Part shown: positions 1 through 8,799 of the stretch, piece after piece
Layout: every line of letters starts with the position of its first letter
Numbering within the stretch: position 1 is the first letter of the stretch
Origin: Pelolinea sp.
GTDB taxonomy: Bacteria > Chloroflexota > Anaerolineae > Anaerolineales > Anaerolineaceae
Length of the DNA: 32,643 bases
Reading direction: 5' to 3'
Assembly (NCBI GenBank): GCA_030655835.1
Contig: JAUSPC010000205.1
Coordinates: 1-32,643 of the forward strand
The notes under the pieces: model-generated
The model's database searches: none
The model's input: only the letters and a program-made list of their open reading frames with translations
Told to the model about the DNA's origin: nothing
Program-made: the position numbers and the translations under genes

Positions 1-219
1 GCTAAGATTTATTTTGCGCACCCTTATTCTTCATGGGAACGAGGGACCAATGAAAATACGAATGGGCTGATTCGCCAATACATTCCCAAAAACACTGATT
101 TTAGTAAATTAACGAATGCAGACATTCAATTTGCTGAAAATCGATTGAATACAAGACCCAAGAAGTGTCTGTCTTTCACATCGCCTGTGGTATTCTTAAA
201 TAATCACTGTTGCACTTGA
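1..219 (+). mobile_element. IS30-family transposase, C-terminal fragment (truncated by window start)
   Basis: Frame 1 reads AKIYFAHPYSSWERGTNENTNGLIRQYIPKNTDFSKLTNADIQFAENRLNTRPKKCLSFTSPVVFLNNHCCT*, the typical IS30 C-terminus (HPYSSWERGTNENTNGLIRQYIPK). TGA stop at 217-219. Confidence 0.93.
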
Positions 220-241
220 GACTTGAATTCAGCGAGTAAAA

Positions 242-1423
242 ATGACAAATATTGATCTGACAAAAAAGATAGATATTCCGGAATGGGTTAACGCGCTTAT
301 GAAACCGACCAAGATCGGCAGCGGCCACATGGAACGCCAATGGGAAGAGATTGGCGATGAAGTAATGGAAGCAGTGAAAAAGGTGCTACCGACCGGAAAA
401 TATACACTTGGCCCATATTTAAAACAGTTTGAAGAGGATTTCGCCAAATTCAGTGACAGCAAGTATGCTATCGGGATATCCAGCGGAACAAAAGCCCTCC
501 ATATAGCACTTGAAGCCATGGGCGTAGGCCCGGGTGACGAGGTCATCACCGTCTGCAATACATACGTGGCAACAGCATTCGCCGCATCCTACTGTGGTGC
601 CACCCCTGTGTTCGTTGATATTGACCCAAAAACCTATAACCTCAACGCGGAACTGGTTGAAAAGAAAATCACATCAAAAACCAAGGCGATCATCCCTGTG
701 CATCTCTATGGACATGTGGTGGATATGGATCCGCTCATGGAATTGGCAAAGAAGCACGATCTGTGGGTGCTGGAAGACGCATCCCACGCGCATGGCGCAA
801 AATACAAGGGCCGCCGAACAGGTTCGCTCGGCCATGCCGCCGCGTTCTCGTTCTACCCCAGCAAGAATATGGGTGCCTATGGCGATGGAGGCATCATCAC
901 AACCAGCGATGATGATCTTCTTGAAAAGATCCGCATGCTGCGCTATGTGGGCCAGCGGGTGAAATTTATCCATGAAGTGGTTGGGTTTCAGGACCGTTTG
1001 GACGAGTTGCAGGCAGCGATGCTTAGCGTCAAGCTGCGAAATTTGGATGACTGGAACAACCGCCGCCGGAAAATTGCCGCAATATACGATAAAATGCTCG
1101 CGGATACGCCCCTCCAACTTCCCCACGTTGCGGATTACGCCCACCATGTATATTACTCATACGCAACCATCACACCCAGCGAAGAAGAACGCAAGAACCT
1201 GCTTCTTTTCCTGGCAGACCATGATATTGGCGGCTTCGCCATGTATCCCATTCTGGTTCCCATGCAGGGAGCATACGAAGACCTTGGCTATAAAGAAGCG
1301 GATTTCCCGATCGGCGCTTCCTATGCCACCCGCGTGTTGAATTTGCCGATGTTTGAAACTCTGCGAGAAGATGAAGCTGTCGCCACCGCAGAAGCCATTC
1401 TGGCTTATTACGATCTTGCCTAA
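242..1423 (+). CDS. DegT/DnrJ/EryC1/StrS family PLP-dependent aminotransferase
   Basis: 393 aa. GISSGTKALHIALEAMGVGPGDEVITVCNTYVATAFAASYCGATPVFVDID, PVHLYGHVVDMDPLMELAKKHDLWVLEDASHAHGAKYKGRRTGSLGHAAAFSFYPSKNMGAYGDGGII (Lys motif). Confidence 0.95.
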   Translation: MTNIDLTKKIDIPEWVNALMKPTKIGSGHMERQWEEIGDEVMEAVKKVLPTGKYTLGPYLKQFEEDFAKFSDSKYAIGISSGTKALHIALEAMGVGPGDEVITVCNTYVATAFAASYCGATPVFVDIDPKTYNLNAELVEKKITSKTKAIIPVHLYGHVVDMDPLMELAKKHDLWVLEDASHAHGAKYKGRRTGSLGHAAAFSFYPSKNMGAYGDGGIITTSDDDLLEKIRMLRYVGQRVKFIHEVVGFQDRLDELQAAMLSVKLRNLDDWNNRRRKIAAIYDKMLADTPLQLPHVADYAHHVYYSYATITPSEEERKNLLLFLADHDIGGFAMYPILVPMQGAYEDLGYKEADFPIGASYATRVLNLPMFETLREDEAVATAEAILAYYDLA

Positions 1424-1452
1424 GGATTACAAGAAGAATCATAGAGAATAAT

Positions 1453-2679
1453 ATGAAAAAACTAACCGTTCTGGGAGGCAGTTCGATTGCCTCCCCGACA
1501 CTTATCCAGGAGATGCTCTCCCGGAAAGATCGTCCTCCTTTTGAAGTGTGTTTGGTTGGACGCACGAAGCCCAAACTGGAAAAGGTGGCTGCTGTCTGCA
1601 CAGCGCTTGCGGAAAACGCGCAAATTCCCCTTAAGATTACTTTTGAAACCGATTTACAAAGAGGTTTATCAGGCACGGATTACATCCTAAATCAGATCCG
1701 TGTGGGCGGCTACAAAGCACGCGCGTATGACGAACGATTTCCAAAACAATTCGGCATCCTGGGTGAAGAGACGTTCGGCCCCGGCGGCATGAACAACGCC
1801 AAGCGCACGATTCCCATTGTGCTCGAATATTGCAAGGCAATTGAAGAATATGCTCCAAACGCGCTTGTACTTAATCTCACCAATCCCAATAGTTTTATCC
1901 AATACGCGGTTGTTCGCTACTCCAATGTCAATATCATTGGTGTGTGTGACTCACCAGTCGGTATCGGAGAAGGTATCGCGGAAATGCTTGGCATACCCTA
2001 TCAAGACCTGTGGATCCAGTACGTTGGCATGCACCACTTCGGATGGGTAACCAAAGCCCTGCATAAGGGAGTGGATATGATGCCCGCTATCCTTGAAAAA
2101 TTAGGCCAGATACCCGGATTACCGGTTGATGCGGAGATCGCCCGAGCCGTGGGCGGTATCCCCACATCCTATTTCAAGTACTATTACCACTCTAATCGTG
2201 TGTTTGAAACTCAGAGCAAGCAGGAGAAAGTACGCGCGGAGCAACTCTTAGACCTTGAAAATCAGATCCTGGAAGACTATGCCAGTCAAAGTGGAGAACT
2301 TCCTGCATCTCTGAAACAACGCGGCGCACATTGGTATGGGGCAAGTGTGGTGCCGGTCATGTTGGCGCATGTCAACAATGCCAATCAAGTGTTCATTCTC
2401 AACGTGGTCAATGGAACCACCATACCGTGGATGCCCGCAGATGCCATCATCGAAACACCTGCCCTGGTGACGGGCCATGGTTGTGTACCTCTGCAGCCAG
2501 CTGAAATGCCAGTTGACCTGCAGGCGATGGTGCGGTTGAACGCGACATTTGAGATGCTGTGGGTAGAAGCAGTTGTAGAACAGAACTACGATAAAGCCTT
2601 GCGAGCTATGATGCTTAATCATCTCGTACATGACCTTGATCAAGCTAAAGTCATTCTGGAAGAGATTTGGATATTCTAA
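1453..2679 (+). CDS. Glycoside hydrolase family 4 (6-phospho-glycosidase-like, NAD-dependent)
   Basis: 408 aa. N-terminal VLGGSSIASPTLIQEML, NLTNPNSFIQYAVVRY, GVCDSPVGIGEGIAEMLG, GMHHFGWV: GH4 fold signatures. Confidence 0.9.
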   Translation: MKKLTVLGGSSIASPTLIQEMLSRKDRPPFEVCLVGRTKPKLEKVAAVCTALAENAQIPLKITFETDLQRGLSGTDYILNQIRVGGYKARAYDERFPKQFGILGEETFGPGGMNNAKRTIPIVLEYCKAIEEYAPNALVLNLTNPNSFIQYAVVRYSNVNIIGVCDSPVGIGEGIAEMLGIPYQDLWIQYVGMHHFGWVTKALHKGVDMMPAILEKLGQIPGLPVDAEIARAVGGIPTSYFKYYYHSNRVFETQSKQEKVRAEQLLDLENQILEDYASQSGELPASLKQRGAHWYGASVVPVMLAHVNNANQVFILNVVNGTTIPWMPADAIIETPALVTGHGCVPLQPAEMPVDLQAMVRLNATFEMLWVEAVVEQNYDKALRAMMLNHLVHDLDQAKVILEEIWIF

Positions 2680-2718
2680 TTACGATGACTTATTAAGTCG
2701 ATGAACTAACATATATTG

Positions 2719-2749
2719 AAAGACCGGATTCTAATTCTGGTCTTTTTTA
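2719..2749 (+). terminator. Rho-independent terminator after the GH4 gene
   Basis: AAAGACC...GGTCTTT stem followed by a T-run (tcttttttaatt). Confidence 0.8.
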
Positions 2750-2853
2750 ATTATAATTGGCAGCTATAGATCTACTGTGTACCATATTCGCGTTAAGGCA
2801 TGTATGCCAAACGCTTTTTCGAAAAAATGCGGGTTTTGCAGGATCGAATTTAG

Positions 2854-3195
2854 CTACTGAGGCATATATTCCGCGCCCTGGATATTCGGATAGATCACAT
2901 TCGGGTCGCTCGCATCAATTTTCACAGATATCTCGTTTCCCGGTTGAAGCAAGGCAATGCTGGTCTCCTGCACCTTCCAGGTTGTCTTTGCCACAAAGTG
3001 CTTTCCTTGCGGCGGGGTCACCTTTAATAAAAGATTGATCAACCGCCAGGGAAGCCCGCCAGATGAAATTGGTTCCTGATCAAAACTGACCACAATTGCA
3101 CCGCTCCAGATAGCAGTTTTTTCACGCTCACGAAACCCATCCAAAATCGCTTTTGTTTTTTCTATGTCATTTCTTTTTCGATTAAATATCAGCAT
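2854..3195 (-). CDS. Hypothetical protein
   Basis: 113 aa ORF with protein-like composition (ETSIALLQPGNEISVKIDASDPNVIYPNIQGAEYMPQ). No family recognised. Confidence 0.6.
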   Translation of the reverse strand: MLIFNRKRNDIEKTKAILDGFREREKTAIWSGAIVVSFDQEPISSGGLPWRLINLLLKVTPPQGKHFVAKTTWKVQETSIALLQPGNEISVKIDASDPNVIYPNIQGAEYMPQ

Positions 3196-3221
3196 ATTAA
3201 TTATTCTACAGCACTATTTTT

Positions 3222-4157
3222 TCATTTTATGCGCGTCAGTCCCACGCTGGCAAGAATTAATCCGCCGCCCAGGATCTGCACAGGAGTAAGAATTTCTCCA
3301 AACAAGAAAAACGCGACCAGAGCTGTAAATACTGGTTCAATCATCACCACAAGGTTAGCTGTACTCGAGGGTAGATACCGCAAACTGACATTATATAGTC
3401 CAAAGCCCATTAATGTAGGACCGATTGCCAGCGCCAGCAGCATCACCCAGCCCAGCCAAGCGTTTCCCAACCAAAAAAGGTCAGCCGGTTTGGCCGCCGT
3501 ACCTGAAATTAATCCTCCAAATAAGAGGTTGAAACTAAGCATGAAAAGGGATGCGAAAGCGAATATGTAAAATAATGTCGTCCATGTGTTCAAGCCGCGC
3601 TGGGCAGCCGACCGACCCATAATACTGTAGATGGCATACAACAATCCCGTTGCCATCCCCACGACCACACCCTCATTGTTCAAACTCCACACAGTAGGGT
3701 CAAATGCATTGACTATCAACGCACAGCCCATAAGGCTCAAACCAACCACAAGGACTTTTACAAAGGTAAGTTCTTCTTTTAAGATCAGCCAACCCAACAA
3801 CACCGTGAAACCAGCGGATGAATACGCCAGCACCGTTGCCACAGCCGCCCCGTTGAGGGTGACGGAAAAAGTCCATAACGCATTAAATATTGCCAATACC
3901 AGTCCATAACCAACCAGGTAGAGCAAATGACCTTTTACTCCACCCAACCGTTCTGGTTTTAATAATGCAAAAACCAGGAATAATGTGCTGGCTACGAAAA
4001 TCTCCCGCCAGAACGCTAAAACCAGCGCTGGAATAGTGAAGTTTTGGGTAAGATAGCGTATAAAGATAGCTGTCAAAGACAAGAATAGGGCGCTGCCTAC
4101 TGCTGCAGCATATCCACGGTTGGTGAAATTCCTTTGTGAATAGGTATCTTCACTCAT
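3222..4157 (-). CDS. EamA/DMT-family transporter
   Basis: 311 aa, about 10 hydrophobic TM segments; ALFLSLTAIFIRYL...LVVMIEPVFTALVAFFLFGEILTPVQILGGGLILASV. Confidence 0.9.
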   Translation of the reverse strand: MSEDTYSQRNFTNRGYAAAVGSALFLSLTAIFIRYLTQNFTIPALVLAFWREIFVASTLFLVFALLKPERLGGVKGHLLYLVGYGLVLAIFNALWTFSVTLNGAAVATVLAYSSAGFTVLLGWLILKEELTFVKVLVVGLSLMGCALIVNAFDPTVWSLNNEGVVVGMATGLLYAIYSIMGRSAAQRGLNTWTTLFYIFAFASLFMLSFNLLFGGLISGTAAKPADLFWLGNAWLGWVMLLALAIGPTLMGFGLYNVSLRYLPSSTANLVVMIEPVFTALVAFFLFGEILTPVQILGGGLILASVGLTRIK

Positions 4158-4376
4158 ATAAGCTCACTTAATTAAAGAAGTGGTAATTATATAAGATATT
4201 TTGATTCAATTTTGGATGCTTTTTGATTCTTCACCTTTTTGTATGAAACCCATTTTTAAGGCCGAAACCACACTCAAATCCTGTATAATATATGAGACAT
4301 TGAGATTACCCATTCAACGGGGGTCTCCCAGCAGTCTCGCAAATTTATTCAACTAATAGTAAAAGGAGTAAAAATA

Positions 4377-4559
4377 ATGGCTGAAATGAAATTCTATTCA
4401 CTCAAGGACAAAAAGCACGTAATGGTTGACACCTCGAAGGTTACCGTAACAACGCTTAAGAATGGTCGTAAAGCGGCACAAGCATTGGATCCGGTTACCG
4501 GCACCAAACTGTTTAAATTCCTCTCAAAAGATGATCTCAAACTTCTGGGAGTAGAGTAA
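4377..4559 (+). CDS. Small conserved-looking basic protein (60 aa)
   Basis: Strong RBS (aaaaggag) upstream of the ATG; TATAAT-like -10 near 4283; own terminator. MAEMKFYSLKDKKHVMVDTSKVTVTTLKNGRKAAQALDPVTGTKLFKFLSKDDLKLLGVE. Confidence 0.75.
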   Translation: MAEMKFYSLKDKKHVMVDTSKVTVTTLKNGRKAAQALDPVTGTKLFKFLSKDDLKLLGVE

Positions 4560-4566
4560 AAAAAAC

Positions 4567-4602
4567 AGACCGCTGACCGTGAAATTCTAAAGTCAGCGGT
4601 CT
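4567..4602. terminator. Bidirectional terminator between convergent genes
   Basis: AGACCGCTGAC-cgtgaaattctaaa-GTCAGCGGTCT, with A-run upstream and T/A-rich sequence downstream. Overlaps the 3' end of the HAD gene. Confidence 0.8.
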
Positions 4603-5447
4603 AATAATTCATTTAGAAATACCGCTGGTCCATTTTCCCATACTGAGCCGACCACCAGATCCGCAGCTGCCTTCGCGGCAGAAGAAGCATTTTCGACTGC
4701 AACTCCCAGACCCACAGCAGATAGCATTTCAACATCGTTGTTGAAGTCCCCAAACGCCATAATTTCATCTAACGCAATATCCAAACTTGCTGCCAATTTA
4801 CTGATGCCGCTTACTTTTGTGACTCCTTTCGGCATCACCTCCACCAGCGACGAACTGGTGTGCAGGACATCTGCTCGTCCATTTAATTCTCTTTCAAAGA
4901 TATTTCCTATTTCGATCAGATTCTCGCGAACAAAGCTATCTACAACCAGGCATTTATTCGCCCCACCCAGTTCACCTTTGATCGTATCCCAATCCGATAT
5001 TTCAAATAATCCCAATTCAACATTATTGTAAACGGGATGAATATTCTCGTTCATAGCCTTAATATAGATCCCATTACTTATATAAATGACCAGATCCTTT
5101 TCCTGTGCTTCACAGAGATTGATCACATCTTGAGTAACATCTAAAGGGAGTGTCGTCACGCTGACCATTTTCTCCTGGCGGGTCTGGAGCATACCCCCGT
5201 TGATGAGAATAAGAGGCAGGTTGATCTCAAGTTCATCTGCCAGGGACGAAATCCCTGGCAGATTTCTTCCGGTTGCCAGTGTGAACGGAAACCTTTCTTC
5301 TCTTAGCCTAAACAACGTTTTTTTAGTAAATGTACTTAGAACATGGTCCTTACCAACCAGGGTTCCATCAATATCAGAAACGATCAGTTTATACTTGTTT
5401 ATAGAAATATCTTTAATATTCTTCATATTCATCCCAAATCCAAACAA
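4593..5447 (-). CDS. Cof-type HAD-IIB family hydrolase
   Basis: IVSDIDGTLVGKDHVLS, GVTKVSGISKLAASL, MAFGDFNNDVEMLSAVGLGVAVENAS: HAD-IIB motifs. Confidence 0.93.
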   Translation of the reverse strand: MFGFGMNMKNIKDISINKYKLIVSDIDGTLVGKDHVLSTFTKKTLFRLREERFPFTLATGRNLPGISSLADELEINLPLILINGGMLQTRQEKMVSVTTLPLDVTQDVINLCEAQEKDLVIYISNGIYIKAMNENIHPVYNNVELGLFEISDWDTIKGELGGANKCLVVDSFVRENLIEIGNIFERELNGRADVLHTSSSLVEVMPKGVTKVSGISKLAASLDIALDEIMAFGDFNNDVEMLSAVGLGVAVENASSAAKAAADLVVGSVWENGPAVFLNELLDR

Positions 5448-5549
5448 TATTGTACTGGCATTTTTTATTTGGATACCATTAAAATCTCTAATCAGAGGTT
5501 TTTGATATCCTATATATAATTATCCTAACCACTTTAAAGGAAATAAATT

Positions 5550-6926
5550 GTGATTCATTCTTATCTGGATATTCTGGACCGATCAAAAACAGGACGATCA
5601 GTAAATAAGACCGATTGGGATATGGATTTTATTGTCCTTCCCGTCAGGCAGCTGGTTGATACATACCATCTGACATGGGATAAGCAAAATGCGGTCCCGG
5701 ATGATCCCGATCTCATTGATCGCTTATTCCAGGCAGGGTTGGAGCTTGCAGCTGCTTCCGGCATCTACTGTATCTCCACCGGAAAAGTGATCAGCTTCAG
5801 CCGGGATGAGCTATTGGAAGGCATACGGCTGATGCCGCAGCGTCTGCAGATGGGTGAGGGAGATGATGCACGCTGGTTATATGCCCGCAAGATCATGGAC
5901 GAACGCCCTCCGATCATTTGGGCTGGCAATCCCGGCGCGCCGACACCCGAAGAATTGTTTGTTCCCTGTGTAAAAAGCTGGATGCAGGAGCCGATTGTCG
6001 ATCTCGCCACCTGCGGATCCATCACACATGTCGATGGACGAACGGTTGAAACCGGCAGCCCGATGGAGATCCATGCAGCCCGCTGGGAACTGCGTATACT
6101 GCGGGAAACCCTTCAGGGAGTTGGCAGGCCTGGCATGGGCTTATTAGCCGGTCAGAGCGCCGTCACAGAACTTGGTGACCTGGCCATATCGCACCCGGAT
6201 TATTTGCGCCCAACTGATGCGCACCTGGTGGCACTCTTTAATGAACTTATCATTGATCAGATCAACATGGCACGCGCGTTGAACTCTGTGGAATATGGAA
6301 TGCGCAATGCGTCTTTGGCTACTGTGATGGTTGGCGGTTTAGGGGGCGATGCGCCCGGCGCTGCGGTCGTACAGATCGCATCTTTCATTCTGGCAAATAT
6401 AGTCTGCCGGACACATTATCACCTCCTGCACCCCATCCATATCCGTCATGTGGCAACCAGCACCCTCTCAACCATGTGGGTGCAGTCCGCGGTCGAGCAG
6501 GCGTTCGCTCGCAATGCCCCCTGCATCATCGTTGCCGATATTTATCCCAAAAGCGGCGCCCTCACTCGAGAGCTGCTCTACGAAGTGGCTGCCAACGCAA
6601 TCGTCATAACGGTCAGCGGTGGACATTTAGAAGGTGTCGGTTCTGCTGACGGACTATTCCCAAATGGAACGGGGCTGGAAGCCCGCTGGATGGGTGAAGT
6701 AGGGCACGCCGTTGCCCGCCAGAACCTATCATTCGAGGAAGCCAACTTAATCGTAGGCAATCTTCTCCCTCGTTATGAGCATGTGTTTAGAGCAAAAGGC
6801 GGCAACCCCGGTGTGTCTTTTGATCAGGCGTACGACCTCACCACCCTTACCCCTATCCCCGCCTGGCTGGATCTTTATCGAGAGGTCAAAACGGAACTGA
6901 GGGCGTTGGGATTGTCCGCGCTTTAA
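5550..6926 (+). CDS. MtmB-like (monomethylamine:corrinoid methyltransferase family) protein without pyrrolysine
   Basis: 458 aa, collinear with methanogen MtmB: DxxDRSKTGRSVNKTDWDMDFI, LFQAGLELAAASGIYC, GRPGMGLLAGQS (MtmB: GRPGMGV-O-GPETS), YHLLHPIHIRHVATSTLSTMW, GTGLEARWMGEVGHAVA, FDQAYDLTTLTPIPAWLDLY. Fully open; the expected Pyl position is Leu-199. Confidence 0.85.
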   Translation: MIHSYLDILDRSKTGRSVNKTDWDMDFIVLPVRQLVDTYHLTWDKQNAVPDDPDLIDRLFQAGLELAAASGIYCISTGKVISFSRDELLEGIRLMPQRLQMGEGDDARWLYARKIMDERPPIIWAGNPGAPTPEELFVPCVKSWMQEPIVDLATCGSITHVDGRTVETGSPMEIHAARWELRILRETLQGVGRPGMGLLAGQSAVTELGDLAISHPDYLRPTDAHLVALFNELIIDQINMARALNSVEYGMRNASLATVMVGGLGGDAPGAAVVQIASFILANIVCRTHYHLLHPIHIRHVATSTLSTMWVQSAVEQAFARNAPCIIVADIYPKSGALTRELLYEVAANAIVITVSGGHLEGVGSADGLFPNGTGLEARWMGEVGHAVARQNLSFEEANLIVGNLLPRYEHVFRAKGGNPGVSFDQAYDLTTLTPIPAWLDLYREVKTELRALGLSAL

Positions 6927-6944
6927 TATAAAACTTTATTTAAA

Positions 6945-6990
6945 AAACTGGCTGAATATCATTAAACACTTCAGCCAGTTTAATTTTTAA
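6945..6990. terminator. Terminator between convergent MtmB-like and nucleoside phosphorylase genes
   Basis: Perfect 12-bp inverted repeat AAACTGGCTGAA...TTCAGCCAGTTT followed by aatttttaa. Confidence 0.8.
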
Positions 6991-7039
6991 TAAATTATTT
7001 TCAGTAATTACATTTTTTTAAGGATTTATATACTTTCCC

Positions 7040-7804
7040 TTATTTCCCATGATCCATTTCGTTCAACTTCAATGCCGTCTCCAACGAGATCTTGGTCGCG
7101 TTCGAGATGGCCGTCACCATCTCTTCTGGGGTAGCCATCTTGTCCGGATACTGGTGACAGCCGGCTGAACACAGGATCACACCGCCGCGTACTTTGCGGG
7201 CGGTTGCGATGGTGAACACGGTTGACGCTTCCTGAGAAACGATCAGAACACCAGCATCGATCCACGGTTTTTCGATCTCCAATATATCCAATTTTGATAA
7301 CGTAGATCCGGCATAAAATGCGTCATGAGACCATTCATAGCCCGCATGTACTTCAATCCCTAGCTCTTTTGCGGAAGCCAGCATGCTTTCCACTACGTGG
7401 AAATCTGCAACTGCCGGGAATTCCGGCGGGAAATATTCACGTGTCGTTCCGTCACCGCGAACTGCGCCGGTGATCACCAGAATACCCGGTCGGGGAAGCC
7501 ATGTCTGTATCATACCGCCGGTACCGATTCGGATCAGGTTCTTTGCGCCAACCTTGATCAGTTCTTCGATCGCGATCGCCGCAGCCGCACCGCCAACGCC
7601 AGTCGAGGTCACACTGACCTTTACGCCCTTATACATACCGGTGAAGGTGTTATACTGCCGATTCGAAGCGACCAATTCCGCTGAATCAAAATGATCCGCG
7701 ATCACTTTTGCGCGGCTGACATCTCCAGGAAGAAATACGGTTTCGCCAATATCACCGGGTACCAATTGAATGTGGTGTTGTTTTTCCATGTTTATATTCT
7801 CCAA
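7040..7804 (-). CDS. Nucleoside (uridine/purine) phosphorylase family protein
   Basis: HHIQLVPGDIGETVFLPGDVSRAKVIADHF, TSTGVGGAAAAIAIEELIKVGAKNLIRIGTGGMIQ: PNP_UDP_1 motifs. Confidence 0.92.
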   Translation of the reverse strand: MENINMEKQHHIQLVPGDIGETVFLPGDVSRAKVIADHFDSAELVASNRQYNTFTGMYKGVKVSVTSTGVGGAAAAIAIEELIKVGAKNLIRIGTGGMIQTWLPRPGILVITGAVRGDGTTREYFPPEFPAVADFHVVESMLASAKELGIEVHAGYEWSHDAFYAGSTLSKLDILEIEKPWIDAGVLIVSQEASTVFTIATARKVRGGVILCSAGCHQYPDKMATPEEMVTAISNATKISLETALKLNEMDHGK

Positions 7805-7812
7805 TTCTTCTC

Positions 7813-8571
7813 TTACTGATCCAGACCCATCTCATGCAGGATCTTTGCCGTTTCGATTCCAACACGCACCAGATCTTTCTTATGCTCTTCCAGATCTGGA
7901 TCATCTTCGCCTTCGCCAAAGATCGGGTTGCCGCTCAGCAGGATCGTTCCCGCTCGCACACCCTGCATACTCGCGATCACAAATATGGTTGAAGATTCAT
8001 TCTCCACCGCCAGGACACCCAGGTCGAGCCATTTCTGTAATCTGCCTTTATAATCGCCAAACGCCCAGGGAGATTCTAAGTAAAAAGCGTCATGGGTGCG
8101 CACAATACCCAGATGGTAGGTGAGTCCCAATCGTTCACAGGCGTCGATCGACGCGCGCACAATGCGATAATCCGCGATCGCGGGGTAATCGATCGAGATG
8201 AATTCTTCCGTACAGCGCTCACCGCGCACCGCGGCTGTCGCGATGATCATATCGCCCGCTTTCATATTTGGCTGCAGTGCACCGCATGTTCCCATGCGGA
8301 TGATATTCTTACAGCCAATCCGAATAAGTTCTTCCACGCCAATTGCGGTTGGTGAAGGACCAATGCCGGAGCTAGTGCAGCTGACCAGCACGCCATCTTT
8401 CTTGCCCGTATAAGTCACATATTCACGCTTTTCTGCTACCTTCCAGGCTTCATCCATTAACTCAGCAAATAGTTCAACCCGTCCCGGATCCCCGGGGACC
8501 AAAACGGTCGGCGCCGCCTCACCTGGCAAAAGATTGATGTGATGCTGTCGATGCTGGGTTTCTTGATTCAT
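7813..8571 (-). CDS. Nucleoside phosphorylase family protein (paralogue of its neighbour)
   Basis: HHINLLPGEAAPTVLVPGDPGRVELFAELMD, TSSGIGPSPTAIGVEELIRIGCKNIIRMGTCGALQ. Confidence 0.92.
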   Translation of the reverse strand: MNQETQHRQHHINLLPGEAAPTVLVPGDPGRVELFAELMDEAWKVAEKREYVTYTGKKDGVLVSCTSSGIGPSPTAIGVEELIRIGCKNIIRMGTCGALQPNMKAGDMIIATAAVRGERCTEEFISIDYPAIADYRIVRASIDACERLGLTYHLGIVRTHDAFYLESPWAFGDYKGRLQKWLDLGVLAVENESSTIFVIASMQGVRAGTILLSGNPIFGEGEDDPDLEEHKKDLVRVGIETAKILHEMGLDQ

Positions 8572-8718
8572 AATCTTTCTCCTTCTAAATAAATAGTACT
8601 TTTTAACTGGATTTATAAATAAAACAATACACTTTTAATCATACCTGAAATTTGGTCTAAGCTTGAATAATTAAGCAAAAAAGATCTGGTTTTTTCATCC
8701 TCCAATCCATACCCACTA

Positions 8719-8749
8719 ATAAAAAATCCGCGTTCAATAAATGCGGATT
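8719..8749 (-). terminator. Rho-independent terminator downstream of the rhodanese gene
   Basis: On the minus strand: AATCCGC-atttattgaac-GCGGATT-TTTTATTAG. Confidence 0.8.
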
Positions 8750-8799
8750 GATCTTTAGAATACTTTGGAAATATTTTTGCTTTTATTTATATGTTCTGA

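Noticed and set aside
674-1147. Minus-strand ORF inside the aminotransferase (and similar antisense ORFs across the window)
   Set aside because: Shadow ORFs opposite clear coding genes, without homology or translation signals.
5550-6926. Pyrrolysine-encoding TAG in the MtmB-like gene
   Set aside because: The ORF is open and the aligned codon is TTA; the TAG at 6145-6147 is out of frame.
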